Shown here in pieces: positions 46,401 to 56,977 of a stretch of 64,000 nucleotides of DNA. The notes below the pieces were generated by a model. It was not told the DNA's origin, did not search any database, and worked only from the letters and a program-made list of their open reading frames with translations. Positions within the stretch are counted from its first letter, which is position 1. Each line of letters opens with the position of its first letter. Source of the stretch: Spongilla lacustris (lineage: Eukaryota > Porifera > Demospongiae > Spongillida > Spongillidae); the NCBI GenBank assembly GCA_949361645.1, contig OX442422.1, forward strand, positions 5,393,642-5,457,641, written 5' to 3'. Made by a program: the position numbers and the translations under genes.

Positions 46401-48223
46401 CGAATTCATACGAAGACCCCGCCTCCCTCTGAAAAGCGATACTTTCCACAGCGAGTGAGACTTAAGAGCTCAACACAACACTATAGGTACTCACCTGTAT
46501 TGGGTACATTCGAAAAAATTTGGGAGCTTAACTACAAAGTATAGAGGAGTTATAGCCTTGAACATCCAACCTGACCAGGAGTTGTTTACTATAGTGCATT
46601 GTTTTGGTTACAAGTTATACTTGAATCAAAGCAAATGTACCCAGTTCTGCAGTAGATTCTGAATCTAAAAATGTAATTGGCATAATATAATTAAATACCA
46701 TTCATGAGATAAAATCACAAATGTGTGTTATTGCATTTTTCCCCTCGTTCGGTGTACTACCAAAACATGCATACACTTTACTATCCATTTTTATCACCAA
46801 TTGATGTATTGTATCCACTCCAGGATGGGTGTTGTTCTATTATACATTGCTGCAAGGGAAGGTCATACTACTTGTGTGGAACATCTCCTTTCCACTCCTG
46901 GTGTTGATGTGAGAACATTAAGGGTGAGGTGAGTTGAACATGTATGAGTTGGCCCACTGAATGGAGGGTAGTTGTGGTATGAATAATACAGCCCCTCTTA
47001 GAACAGATGTGCTATTAGTACAGTGGAGAGGATACATTTACATGTGTGTACCGTTATACTACATTTACTTGTTATACCCTTTAACTAGCATGAAGGGTCA
47101 TCCCCACTGCGAGGGAGACAATACATTTACTAACATATCCTTTCCACTCCTGGTATTCATTTGCACCTTTTTTTTAAAGGATGGGCCATAATTGATAACC
47201 ATATGTAAATTGTACGCACCATGTTTATTCACTCCAGAATGGCAATACTCCATTACACTGTGCTGCAGAAAACGGTCATACTACTTGTGTGGCACGTCTC
47301 TTTTCCACTCCTGATATTGATGTTAACATTAAGAATGTGGTGAGTATATACCGGCATATATACGTGTATGGTGGTTATGTGTGTTTTGTGCAATTTTTTT
47401 AACATATTGTTAACCGCCCAAACTATTGAACCAATTTCAGTATGGTTATACTCCATTACTCCTTGCTACAATAAGAGGTCATGCTGCTTGTGTGGAATGT
47501 CTCCTTTCCACTCCTGGTATTGATGTGAACATTGAGAATGGGGTAAGTGTTTACATTGAATGTTGCTGTGTGCATTCATCTACATGTACATTGTAAGATT
47601 CCATTGGAAACTGTGTGAGAGACGTACAGTGTAGACCTGTGTGGAGCTATGATTTGTACAGTAGGGCCACCACTTATGTCCAGTTGGTTAAATACACTAA
47701 CTTCAGTAGCTTGGGGCCAGCAACTTCAGTCAGTCGACCATTACCAGTGAAGTAAATGGTGTTTGTTTGGGGCTCCTGTGTGCATTTGATGTGTTGTATA
47801 CATGTATCTCCTTCTGGTACGTGTAAATGTATGTACCTGTATTTATTTGCTTGTATTATTACTCTTTTAGGAAGACAATGTCATTGTGTTGTACACGTAT
47901 CAGCTTGGTGATAATATACATGTACTGTACATGTAGATGAAGCAGATGATCTTGGTAGGGGCTGGGTTTGGAGGTGAATCATCTGATCTCAGGTTGTTAT
48001 TGATGTTTAACACAACAATTTCTATTGCATCTCCCCTATAAACTGTACATGTACATGTATATTTTTGTACTACTTGTACATGTACCTGCGTCCATGCATA
48101 TTGATAGAGCTACTATACCCACTCCAGGGTAGTCCTTTACAAATGGCTGCAAGTTTAGGTTATACATCTTGTGTGAAACAGCTCCTTTCCTCTCCTGATA
48201 TTGATGTGAACTTTAAGGATATG
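43453..48223 (+). CDS. Ankyrin-repeat gene, older exon series (no start identified)
   Basis: In-frame one-repeat exons with AG/GT borders and phase 0-0: 43,453-43,563 (37 codons), 44,326-44,430 (35), 45,188-45,289 (34), 47,238-47,339 (34), 47,441-47,542 (34), 48,128-48,223 (32). Each encodes xGxTPLHxAAxxGHTTCVExLLSTPGI followed by DVNI-type ends (for example NGNTPLHCAAENGHTTC). The exon at 46,824-46,928 is damaged. Ankyrin repeats are helix-loop-helix protein-binding modules; the PGID insertion makes each repeat 34 residues instead of 33. Introns are 100-1,950 bases and contain the inverted duplication at 45.4-46.8 kb. Divergence between exons is greater than in the 49-64 kb set, so this series is older. 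Whether it is transcribed as one gene is unknown. Confidence 0.6.
43645..43667. repeat. (C)23 homopolymer
   Basis: Pure C run in an intron of the ankyrin series. Confidence 0.95.
45370..46770. repeat. Large inverted duplication (arms ~0.5-0.7 kb)
   Basis: Left arm 45,370-46,065 and right arm 46,270-46,770 are reverse complements with moderate divergence. Examples are GAGGGGAAAAATGCAATG (left) against GCATTTTTCCCCTCGTTCGG (right), and GGCGGGGTCTTCGTATGA against CATACGAAGACCCCGCC. The left arm has about 180 extra bases (45,440-45,620). The central spacer is about 200 bases. The structure lies between two ankyrin exons. The left arm also contains ACTCCTCTATACTTTGCAG followed by a GTGAGT, which may be an ankyrin exon relic (TPLYFAVKLP). 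Confidence 0.75.
46824..46928 (+). pseudogene. Ankyrin exon with two compensating frameshifts
   Basis: One extra G near the start (GATGGGTGTTG) and two extra bases near the end (GATGTGAGAACATT) shift the frame out and back. The middle would read correctly only in frame +1 (AAREGHTTCVEHLLSTPGV). In phase 0 a TGA interrupts it. The total length (105) is again a multiple of three. Confidence 0.75.
47139..47168 (+). pseudogene. Ankyrin exon remnant (3' half)
   Basis: TCCTTTCCACTCCTGGTATT followed by a T-rich run is the second half of an ankyrin exon with no acceptor or donor. Confidence 0.5.
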
Positions 48224-48514
48224 GTACGTTGAACATGTATTTACAGATATGAGTTGGCCCATTGAATGGAGAGTAGCTGTGGTATGAATAATACAGCCCC
48301 ATGCACTTAGAACAGATGCACAACCCTATAGCAACAGATACATATGCATGCATGTACATGTACATGTACATATTTGTGTATGTCATGATATAGGTACATG
48401 TTTGTGGGAGATGCAGACGTAATGGTTGTAAATAGCACTATGCATTTCCCCTACATGTACATGTATTAGGAAACTGATATACATGTACATTTATTAGTGT
48501 ATGTGCATTCTCAG

Positions 48515-48800
48515 TATATTACAAGGAAATACTCAGCCAAGAGCAGCACAACAGGAAACGACAGATGTTACAACAACTGGTCCACCTGAGTCTGATTCAC
48601 AGCCAGGGTCTAGCCTAGGAAAGACTGTTGTGAAGACCAGAGACATTGGTAGGCCAGAAACAGCTAGGTACCACTGGCACCAGAGGCATTGGTGGGCGGT
48701 GGGCCGGAAACTGATACCACTGGCACAACTCAGGAGAGCCACATGTCACCACCTAGGGGACACTCTACTAGGCCATCAAGGTCTCGTTGAAGAGCTCTGA
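48515..48800 (+). other. Possible terminal exon of the older ankyrin series
   Basis: After an acceptor (TTCTCAG) an open frame of about 94 codons runs to TGA at 48,798-48,800, starting LQGNTQPRAAQQETTDVTTT: Gln/Thr/Ser-rich, then Trp/His/Arg-rich. It is not ankyrin. The preceding exon ends in phase 0, but this frame needs one spare base, so the direct junction does not fit. A downstream acceptor (ATTACAAG) would give a short phase-0 tail instead (EILSQEQHNRKRQMLQQL). I cannot decide between them. Confidence 0.35.
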
Positions 48801-48897
48801 ATGTCTGAATTTTAGGGGGGAGGAAACTGTAATGTATGTGCATATCTGTACGCGCATGCGCATGTCATTGCATTATGCTCTTTTGTAATACAGTCAT

Positions 48898-49012
48898 GGC
48901 GTTGTTTAGCCTCGTCCCCAGGCCCTGTTTTTTATAAGTTGCGGGGGGGGGGGGGGGCGAAACCCCTGCAACTTAAAAAAAACAGGGCCTGGGGACGAGG
49001 CTAGGCGTTGTT
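48898..49012. mobile_element. 97-bp hairpin MITE with 9-bp target-site duplication
   Basis: 48,907-49,003 is a near-perfect inverted repeat (TAGCCTCGTCCCCAGGCC at the left, its complement at the right) with a G-run loop. It is flanked on both sides by GGCGTTGTT (48,898-48,906 and 49,004-49,012). It sits about 110 bases upstream of the start codon of the complete ankyrin gene. The superfamily is uncertain (8-9-bp duplications occur in hAT and Mutator-like elements). Confidence 0.85.
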
Positions 49013-49114
49013 AACATAACAATTTCATGATACGGCACAAATTAGAGTTACTGCCGCAACGCGAAAACATTGCGTCATATTGGTCTGGGAACGAGACTAG
49101 CTAGACTACACAAG

Positions 49115-52100
49115 ATGTCCGCTATACTACCGGAAGTAATAGAGACAGTCGGTACGTAACGCCTATTTTACATTTGTCTAATGGACTAATACTATTTTTA
49201 TACTATAGTATCGGGAGTTGGGTTTCCCACCCCCCCCCCCCTCCACAACGTTTGTAGCACCCACTGACCTAGAGTAATAAGAGCTAGAGTAGGCGTGGTC
49301 GCTATGGCGTAGACCAACTCAACTGTCGTGTTCACGTATACTACACTGTGTGCGCATATCCGAACGTGATGCGTCTTTGATCCCTCAAAACCTCAGAGCA
49401 GAAGCTTGGAAATGCGGTATGGCGGGGTGATATTGGCGAGGTGGCGAGGTTGATCAAAAGTGGAGTATCTGTACATACAGCTCGTGAGGTAAGCGGAGAT
49501 TTTCATGGGGGATCAGAATTTTCCACTTATACTCTGAACAGAGTAAATTGGTCTATTGTGTGTTAAAAGAGATATGAATTCACACTGTAGTTTTCAATCA
49601 TGATATTATGAGGGAGGGGAGTGTCCATGCTTGAGGGCTATGTCAAGACTGTACATTTTGCTACCTGCACCTTGAATGGAGACATTGACTTGAAATGTTG
49701 GTCCCAAAAACTATCCCATCAGCTGTAATGTACATATATAAATTAGCCTCCTCTTCCTCCTCCCCTTTATTAATGATTGCAATCAATTCATAAATCTTGT
49801 ATACATTTGTTTACATGTACCTAATGGCTTCATATTTGAAGGAGCCATGTTGATGACCATGTACTACATGTAGATGTGTACATTGTACCCCCCATGTTGA
49901 CTGAAATATTGTACCCACTTCAGGATGGCAATACTCCATTACACCTTGCTGCAAAGGGAGGTCTTACTATTTGGGTGGAATATCTCCTTTCCACTCCTGG
50001 TATTGATGTGAACATTACGAATATGGTGAGTTGTATGTAAAGCTGCACAATCTTCCTCCTATTCATACATCTTTTTACTTTACTTAGCAAATGTGAGCCC
50101 CAATACATGCACCCCGTTGGCTGCATGCCATAAAGAGGGGTCAGGCAGAGCACCCCATAAGGCCACATGCCCTAATGGCTAGAGGTGGATAAGGGAGGCA
50201 AGAGCCAGCCTCCATGGATGTAGCCATTGTTGGGTGAATGGGGGCAGACTGGACCCCGCTGTGTTACGTAGCATTAGGTACTGCCATGCCCTAGGCTGCC
50301 TGAACCAATGTGGGTCCAATGGGGTGGTGGCCATTGTACCTTAGAGGCCAGCAGAGGTTGTTGCCTTAGCTCTGTGACCTCACCTCAGGGTGTTAGCCCC
50401 AGGGTTATGGTAGCCATGTGTTGAGCAGTACCAGCCTTCTTTAATGAGATGAGAGCAGCAGAATACATACATGTATGTGATGCAATAATGAGAGCACACA
50501 CACACCTACATGTATAAGGTGTCCAAGTCCAGTCAGTCAGGGGTACAATATTACACAAGGGGTGGGAGGGGGCTGAGATGATGCCAATAGCTACTGAGGA
50601 TGTGTGTGTAATGGACTTGCCTATAAGGGGCACCAGGTATATCTGTGGGGATTGGTAAGCAATGCAATGGGGACACATGTAGACACTAAGTATAGGCACC
50701 TGGTACCTTCCATTAAAACACTGCTTAACACTACCATATCACATACTGGTTGTATGTGTGTACTCTAATTAGAGGCTTCATGTTTGAAGGGGCCATGTTG
50801 ATGACCGTGTAAACATTTGTACATTGTACCCACCATGTTGGCTGAACTATTGTACTGAATACACTGTATGTTGGCTGACCTATTGTACCCACTCCAGTAT
50901 GGTGCTACTCCATTACACCTTGCTGCAGTATATGGTTCTACTACTTGTGTGGAACGTCTCCTTTCTACTCCTGGTATTGACGTCAACATTAAGGATCGTG
51001 TAAGTTTGTGTATTGAATGTTACATGAACATTACAGTTATGATAATACTAAGAACAGGAGGGAGTGGAGACCTGCCTATAAAGGCATCTCCAATATCTCT
51101 TGTTCCCTTCCTTCTTACACCACCATTGTCATAAGATACAATATACCACTGACTTTCGCTATTTTTATGTATGAGATATGACATGAACTGTCCCCTATGT
51201 ATGTATATATCCTTAGTCTTCTGCCTCAAATAGTAAAATAATGGTTGTGGTAAAGTCACGAAGCATGCACATGTATAATGCTGACATACATGTACATGAG
51301 TGACTTTGTTTGAAGAGGCCATGGCGGCCATGTTGATGATGACCATGTACTGCATGCACCATGTTGACTGACCCACTCCAGCATGGTCATACTCCATTAT
51401 ACTATGCTGCAAAGGGAGGTCATAAAACTTGTGTGGATCGTTTCCTTTCCGTTCCTGGTATTGATATGAACATTAAGGATGAGGTGAGTTGTAAAATCTT
51501 CTTCGTCCTATTCGTAAATCGTACATCTTTTTACTTTACTTAGCAAATGTGAGCCCCAATACATGCACCCCGTTGGCTGCATGCCATAAAGAGGGGTCAG
51601 GCAGAGCACCCCATGAGGCCACATGCCCTTATGGCTAGAGGTGGATAAGGGAGGCAAGAGCCAGCCTCCATGGATGTAGCCATTGTTGGGTGAATGGGGG
51701 CAGACTGGACCCCGCTGTGTTACGTAGCATTAGGTACTGCCATGCCCTAGGCTGCCTGAACCAATGTGGGGCCAATGGGGTGGTGGCCATTGTACCTTAG
51801 AGGCCAGCAGAGGTTGTTGCCTTAGCTCTGTGACCCCACCTCAGGGTGTTAGCCCCAGGATTATGGTAGCCATGTGTTGAGCAGTACCAGCCTTCTTTAA
51901 TGAGATAAGAGCAGCAGAATACATACATGTACATGTACATGTACATGTGTATGTGATACAATGATGAGACCTATAATGTGTACAGGTCCAGTCTTATAAT
52001 ATTACACAAGGGGTGGGAGGGCCCGGCTGAGATGATGCCAGTAGCTACTGAGGATGTGTGTGTAATGGACTTGCCTATAAGGGGCACCAGGTAGATCTGT

Positions 52101-55100
52101 GGGGATTGGTAAGCAATGCAATGGGGACACATGTAGACACTAAGTATAGGCACCTGGTACCTTCCATTAAAACACTGCTTAACACTGCCATATCACATAC
52201 TGGTTGTATGTGTGTACTCTAATTAGAGGCGTCATGTTTAAAGGAGCCATGTTGATGACCATGTACTACATGTAGATGTGTACATTGTACCCACCATGTT
52301 GACTGAACTATTGTACCCACTTCAGAGTGGCAATACTCTATTACACCTTGCTGCAAAGAGAGGTCATACTACTTGTGTGGAACATCTCCTTTCCACTCCT
52401 GGTATTGATATTGATGTGAACATTACGAATAGGGTGAGTTGTATGTAAAGCTGCACAATCTTCCTCCTATTCATACATCTTTTTACTTTACTTACGTGTA
52501 GCAAATGTGAGCCCCAATACATGCACCCCGTTGGCTGCATGTCATAAAGAGGGGTCAGGCAGAGCACCCCATGAGGCCACATGCCCTAATGGCTAGAGGT
52601 GGATAAGGGAGGCAAGAGCCAGCCTCCATGGATGTAGCCATTGTTGGGTGAATGGGGGCCCGCTGTGTTATGTAGCATTAGGTACTACCATGCCCTAGGC
52701 TGCCTGAACCAATGTGGGGCCAATGGGGTGCAGGCCGATGTAATATTGTTGGAATCGTGATGACCGCACACATGCACAATAGAGGCGAGTTAATTTGTTA
52801 ATTAATTCAAGATTATAATTTATAACCATTAAATCAGACGATTGAGCGCTAGCGCTGGATAATATATGTACATTGACGTGTCAGTGAACGCCTGCTGCCT
52901 GGCGCCCTTCGGTGCCCATGGCGCCCCACGTCATAATCGGCAGGTGGGTTGGTGACCCCCTGGCCCCCCCCCCCCCCCCCCCCTGACCAGGTCGCCACTG
53001 ATAATAATTAAGATCCAGTCAGTGAGGGGTACAATATTACACAAGGGGTGGGAGTGGGCTGAGATGATGCCAGTAGCTATTGAGGATGTATGTGTAATGG
53101 ACTTGCCTATAAGGGGCACCAGGTAGATCTGTGGGGATTGGTAAGCAATGCAATGGGGACACATGTAGACACTAAGTATAGGCACCTGGTACATGTACCT
53201 TCTATTAAAACACTGCTTAACACTGCCATATCACATACTGGTTGTATGTGTGTACTCTAATTAGAGGCTTCATGTTTGAAGGGGCCATGTTGATGACCAT
53301 GTAAACATGTGTACATGTACATTGTACCCACTATGTTGGCTGACCTATTGTACCCGCTCCAGTATGGTGATACTCCATTGCACCTTGCTGCAATAAGAGG
53401 TCATACTACTTGTGTGAAACGTCTCCTTTCTACTCCTGGTATTGATGTGAACATTAAGGAGCGTGTAAGTTTGTGTATTGAATGTTACATGAACATTACA
53501 GTTATGATAATACTAAGAACAGGAGGGAGTGGAGACATGCCAATAAAGGCATCTCCAATATCTCTTGTTCCCTTCCTTCTTACACCACCATTGCTGTAAA
53601 ATACAATATACCACTGACTTTCGCTATTTTTATGTATGAGATATGACATGAACTGTCCCCTATGTATGTATATATCCTTAGTCTTCTGCCTCGAATTTAC
53701 TAATAATGGTTGTGGTAAAGTCACGAAGCATGCACATGTATAATGCTGACATACATGTACATGTACATGAGTGACTTTGTTTGAAGAGGCCATGGCGGCC
53801 ATCTTGATGATGACCATGTACTGCATGCACCATGTTGACTGACCCACTTCAGGTTGGTGGTCATACACCATTACACTACGCTGCAAGGACAGGTCATACA
53901 ACTTGTGTGTAACATCTCGTTTCGGCTCCTGGTATTGATGTGAACATTAAGGATAAGGTGAGTTGTACAATCTTCTTCCTCCTATTCATAAATCATACAT
54001 GTACATCTTTTTACTTTACTTAGCAAATGTGAGCCCCAATACATGCACCCCATTGGCTGGCAGAGCACCCCATGAGGCCACATGCCCTAATGGCTAGAGG
54101 TGGATAAGGGAGGCAAGAGCCAGCCTCCATGGATGTAGCCATTGTTGGGTGAATGGGGGCAGACTGGACCCCGCTGTGTTCCGTAGCATTAGGTACTGCC
54201 CTGCCCTAGGTTGCCTGAACCAATGTGGGTCCAATGGGGTGGTGGCCATTGCACCTTAGAGGCCATCAGAGGTTGTTGCCTTAGCTCTGTGACCTCACCT
54301 CAGGGTGTTAGCCCCAGGGTTATGGTAGCCATGTGTTGAGCAGTACCAGCCTTCATTAATGTGATAAGAGAAGCAAAATACATACATGTACATGTACATG
54401 TGTATGTGATACAATAATGAGAGCACACACACACCTACATGTATAAGGTGTCCCAGTCAGGGGTACAATATTACACAAGGGGTGGGAGGGGGCTGAGATG
54501 ATGCCAGTAGCTACTGAGGATGTGTGTGTAATGGACTTGCCTATAAGGGGCACCAGGTAGATCTGTGGGGATTGGTAAGCAATGCAATGGGGACACATGT
54601 AGACACTAAGTGTAGGCATTTGGTACCTTCCATTAAAACACTGCTTAACACTACCATATCACATACTGGTTGTATGTGTGTACTCTAATTAGAGGCTTCA
54701 TGTTTGAAGGGGCCATGTTGATGACCGTGTAAACATGTGTACATAGTACCCATCTTATTGGCTGAACTATTGTACCCACTATGTTGGCTGACCTATTGTA
54801 CCCACTCTAGAATGGTGATACTTCATTCGACCTTGCTGCAAATGGAGGTTATACTACATGGGATTGTTTGGAACATCTTCTTTCTACTCCTGGTATTGAT
54901 GTGAACATTAAGGATCGTGTAAGTTTGTGTATTGAATGTTACATGAACATTACAGTTATGATAATAACGTTTGAATCGCTATATCGTCCGAACGGTAAAG
55001 GCTATTGCTATCCTATTTTCATGACTTCATACTACACCATTGCTCCTTGGTAAAATACATTTTGGTGTTACGCACTTGCTCCGTGCCAGCATTGCAACAT

Positions 55101-56307
55101 TCCAATAAAGCACCTGGTTCGAACCCAACATACGATTCCTTTCAGTAAGAGTAATCAAATCGCTTCAAATTTGGTTTTTAGGTAGAGAGGTCCTATACCT
55201 ATCTATTTGTTCTGTTCGTTAATTGTATGCTATCCGTTACGGAGATACAACTTTTTCCCGCTTGATCATTGGCTCGAATCGAGCGGGAAAAGTGCACTTG
55301 GTTTGTTCAACTGTATCTCCGTAACAGATGACATAAAAATTAACGAGCAGAGCAAATCAATTGGTACAATGTATAAGACCTCTCTACCTACAATCCGAAT
55401 TTGAGATGATTTGATTACTCCTACACAAAGTTATGTTGGGTTTGAACCAGGTGCGGTATCGAACGTTGCAATGCTGGCACGGAGCAAGTGCAAGACACCA
55501 AAATGTATTTTACCATAGAGCAATGGTGAAGTATGAAGTCATGAAAATAGGTAGTAGATATACAACTGTAGCCTTTACCATTCAGACAATATCGCGATTC
55601 AAACGTTATTTTATAATGTTATAAAACATAGGAAGTTTTCGCAGATACTGTCCCATATAATTATAATCATTATATTATTATCATTATTATTATTATTATA
55701 TATATACATGTATATATTATATTTTAATAGCTGTTGTAAATGTGCATTGACAAATCAGGTTCAATGGGACATAAAGCAGATATACATGTATAATAGGTAT
55801 ATGGAGATGTTGCTGATGCAACCTCTGTCTAAGCCAGCACTTCCCTCAGTGCTACAATAAAACATGCAATAGCTGCAGAAGCAAGCCTAGAAAAAGTTTT
55901 GTCATGCTTCTTTCCGGGTGGTGGTATTTAATTAATAACTCCCAACATCCTATGCATGTATGCTGTGCCATGCACATTCTTTCAATATTCATGGTGAGGT
56001 AATGATTATACAAAACTAGGGATGGCTCCAATTCATTGCACTTTTTTGTTTTGACCCCCCTCCCCCAAGAATTAATTTATTTGCTCTATATATTTGTACT
56101 ACATTGCACATGCTACAGTATGGTTCAAGTTCATTAATCATGGCTGCACTATATGGTCGTGTTACTTGTCTGGATCAACTCCTTTCTACTTCTGATATCA
56201 ATGTGGATATTGCATTCCAGAGAATTTTCGAACTTTACATTTCAAAGACAGATCCAGAAGATCTGGAAGAGACAGATCCTTATTGTTCAGATTTCATGAC
56301 GATCTAG
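49115..56307 (+). CDS. Ankyrin-repeat protein gene, ten exons (one nonsense codon)
   Basis: Exons: 49,115-49,151; 49,397-49,488; 49,924-50,025; 50,898-50,999; 51,382-51,483; 52,326-52,433; 53,363-53,464; 53,853-53,957; 54,811-54,918; 56,119-56,307. Total 1,047 nt (348 codons plus stop). Exons 1-2 are joined in phase 1 and encode MSAILPEVIETV, then a capping ankyrin-like repeat (LGNAVWRGDIGEVARLI). All later junctions are phase 0, and each middle exon is exactly one ankyrin repeat (34-36 residues, TPLHLAAxGGHTTCVEHLL then STPGIDVNI). The last exon holds a final repeat and an acidic tail (DPEDLEETDPYCSDF) before TAG. There is no signal peptide or membrane segment, so it is probably a cytosolic scaffold. 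Exon 8 has a nonsense codon (TAA, 53,910-53,912, where other copies have GAA or GAT); skipping that 105-nt exon would restore the frame. The partner and pathway are unknown. Confidence 0.72.
50085..50810. repeat. Amplified intron block, copy 1
   Basis: An intron module of about 700 bp starts near GTGAGCCCCAATACATGCAC and ends near GGCCATGTTGATGACC. Further copies lie at 51,545-52,260, 52,505-52,730 with 53,010-53,300, 54,025-54,725, 60,320-60,785, 61,030-61,270 with 61,530-61,805, and 62,890-63,605. All lie between ankyrin exons and are very similar, so the exons were duplicated together with their introns. Each copy keeps an antisense open frame with SVYMCPHCIAYQSPQIYLV, most simply explained by recent duplication. 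Confidence 0.85.
52731..53000. mobile_element. CAGTGGCG-ended insertion in an ankyrin intron, copy 1
   Basis: The amplified intron block is interrupted at CAATGGGGTG by about 270 bases starting CAGGCCGATGTAATATTG and ending GGTCGCCACTG (minus strand CAGTGGCGACC), with a long C run near the right end. It replaces part of the block. The same insert occurs at the same place at 61,270-61,532, so it pre-dates the duplication that produced the second ankyrin set. No gene inside; superfamily unknown. Confidence 0.65.
53853..53957 (+). pseudogene. Ankyrin exon with premature stop
   Basis: Encodes VGGHTPLHYAARTGHTTCV, then TAA at 53,910-53,912, then the normal continuation. Its duplicate at 62,726-62,827 is intact (CVDHLLFAPGIDV). 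The exon is otherwise normal: AG and GT borders and 105 nt in phase 0. It also has one extra codon (GTTGGTGGT) at its start. Confidence 0.8.
54963..55610. mobile_element. 648-bp foldback element in an ankyrin intron
   Basis: The left arm begins AATAACGTTTGAATCGC and the right arm ends with its complement (GCGATTCAAACGTTATT). The arms match almost to the centre (CCCGCTTGATCATTGGCTCG, about 55,258), so the whole element can fold on itself. The matching introns after the B-type exons (50,898, 53,363 and 61,900) do not have it, while the intron after 63,691 does. No coding capacity. Confidence 0.85.
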
Positions 56308-56495
56308 AAGAGACAGATCCTGAAGATGACTAGCTATTGTTAACACTTTTAAACTGACTGTATGCTTGCCTGATAGAATGGTTTATTATTTATTATTGAA
56401 TTATTACGTACTTGTATGTATTATTTTTAGTGTTATTATCAAAAGTGGTTATTATGATTTTGGTAATTCTACATGTATACACCACACATCTAAAT

Positions 56496-56870
56496 CTACA
56501 ATGCACTTCTACTCAACATCGCTCTTGAGTTGGCCCTAATTAGGGACATGTTCAGACGACCATATAGATTTAAAATAACTCTGGACATCATTTGGTTGGT
56601 TTTGATGCAGAGCCTGCGAGCCAAACGTGAGATGTTCCGTCGTGCTTCTATGCCCCATGCACCATAGGCTTCCACTGCTAAGGGCACACAGATCCATCCA
56701 AGTTCCTCACACTTTGGATCGTTTTCAATGTGCTTTCGGACTTCAGCAGATGCAGCTGCTGACCCCCCTGTGAATCCCGCTTCGGCAATGACATTTGAGT
56801 TAAGTGGTGAAATCACAGTGAGGTCTAGGGCTGCTGGTCTGCTGCAGAACCAGTTATTATCATTATTCAA
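56496..56870 (-). pseudogene. Retrotransposon ORF C-terminal fragment
   Basis: The minus-strand frame of 124 codons contains RPAALDLTVISPLNS, then SAAASAEVRKHIENDPKC, LGWICVPLAVEAYGAWG and IYGRLN-type residues near the end (LYGRLNMSLIRANSRAML). I recognise this as the C-terminal part of the same retrotransposon ORF family as the fragment at 9,054-9,424, here from a region further downstream. No catalytic domain is present. It lies 190 bp beyond the end of the ankyrin gene and points towards it. Confidence 0.7.
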
Positions 56871-56925
56871 TGAACATACATACTTGTAAGTACATGTACC
56901 CTATTACATGTATACATGTACTTAG

Positions 56926-56977
56926 GCTAGTCATTGTGTGGAACATCTGCTTTATCAATGTTAGCATAACGAATAAG
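56926..56977 (+). pseudogene. Ankyrin exon remnant with internal deletion
   Basis: After CTTAG, the sequence TCATTGTGTGGAACATCTGC, then a gap, then AGCATAACGAATAAG with a GT at its end, corresponds to the start and end of an ankyrin exon. It lies beyond the terminal exon of the 49-56 kb gene, so ankyrin exons once extended here too. Confidence 0.6.
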
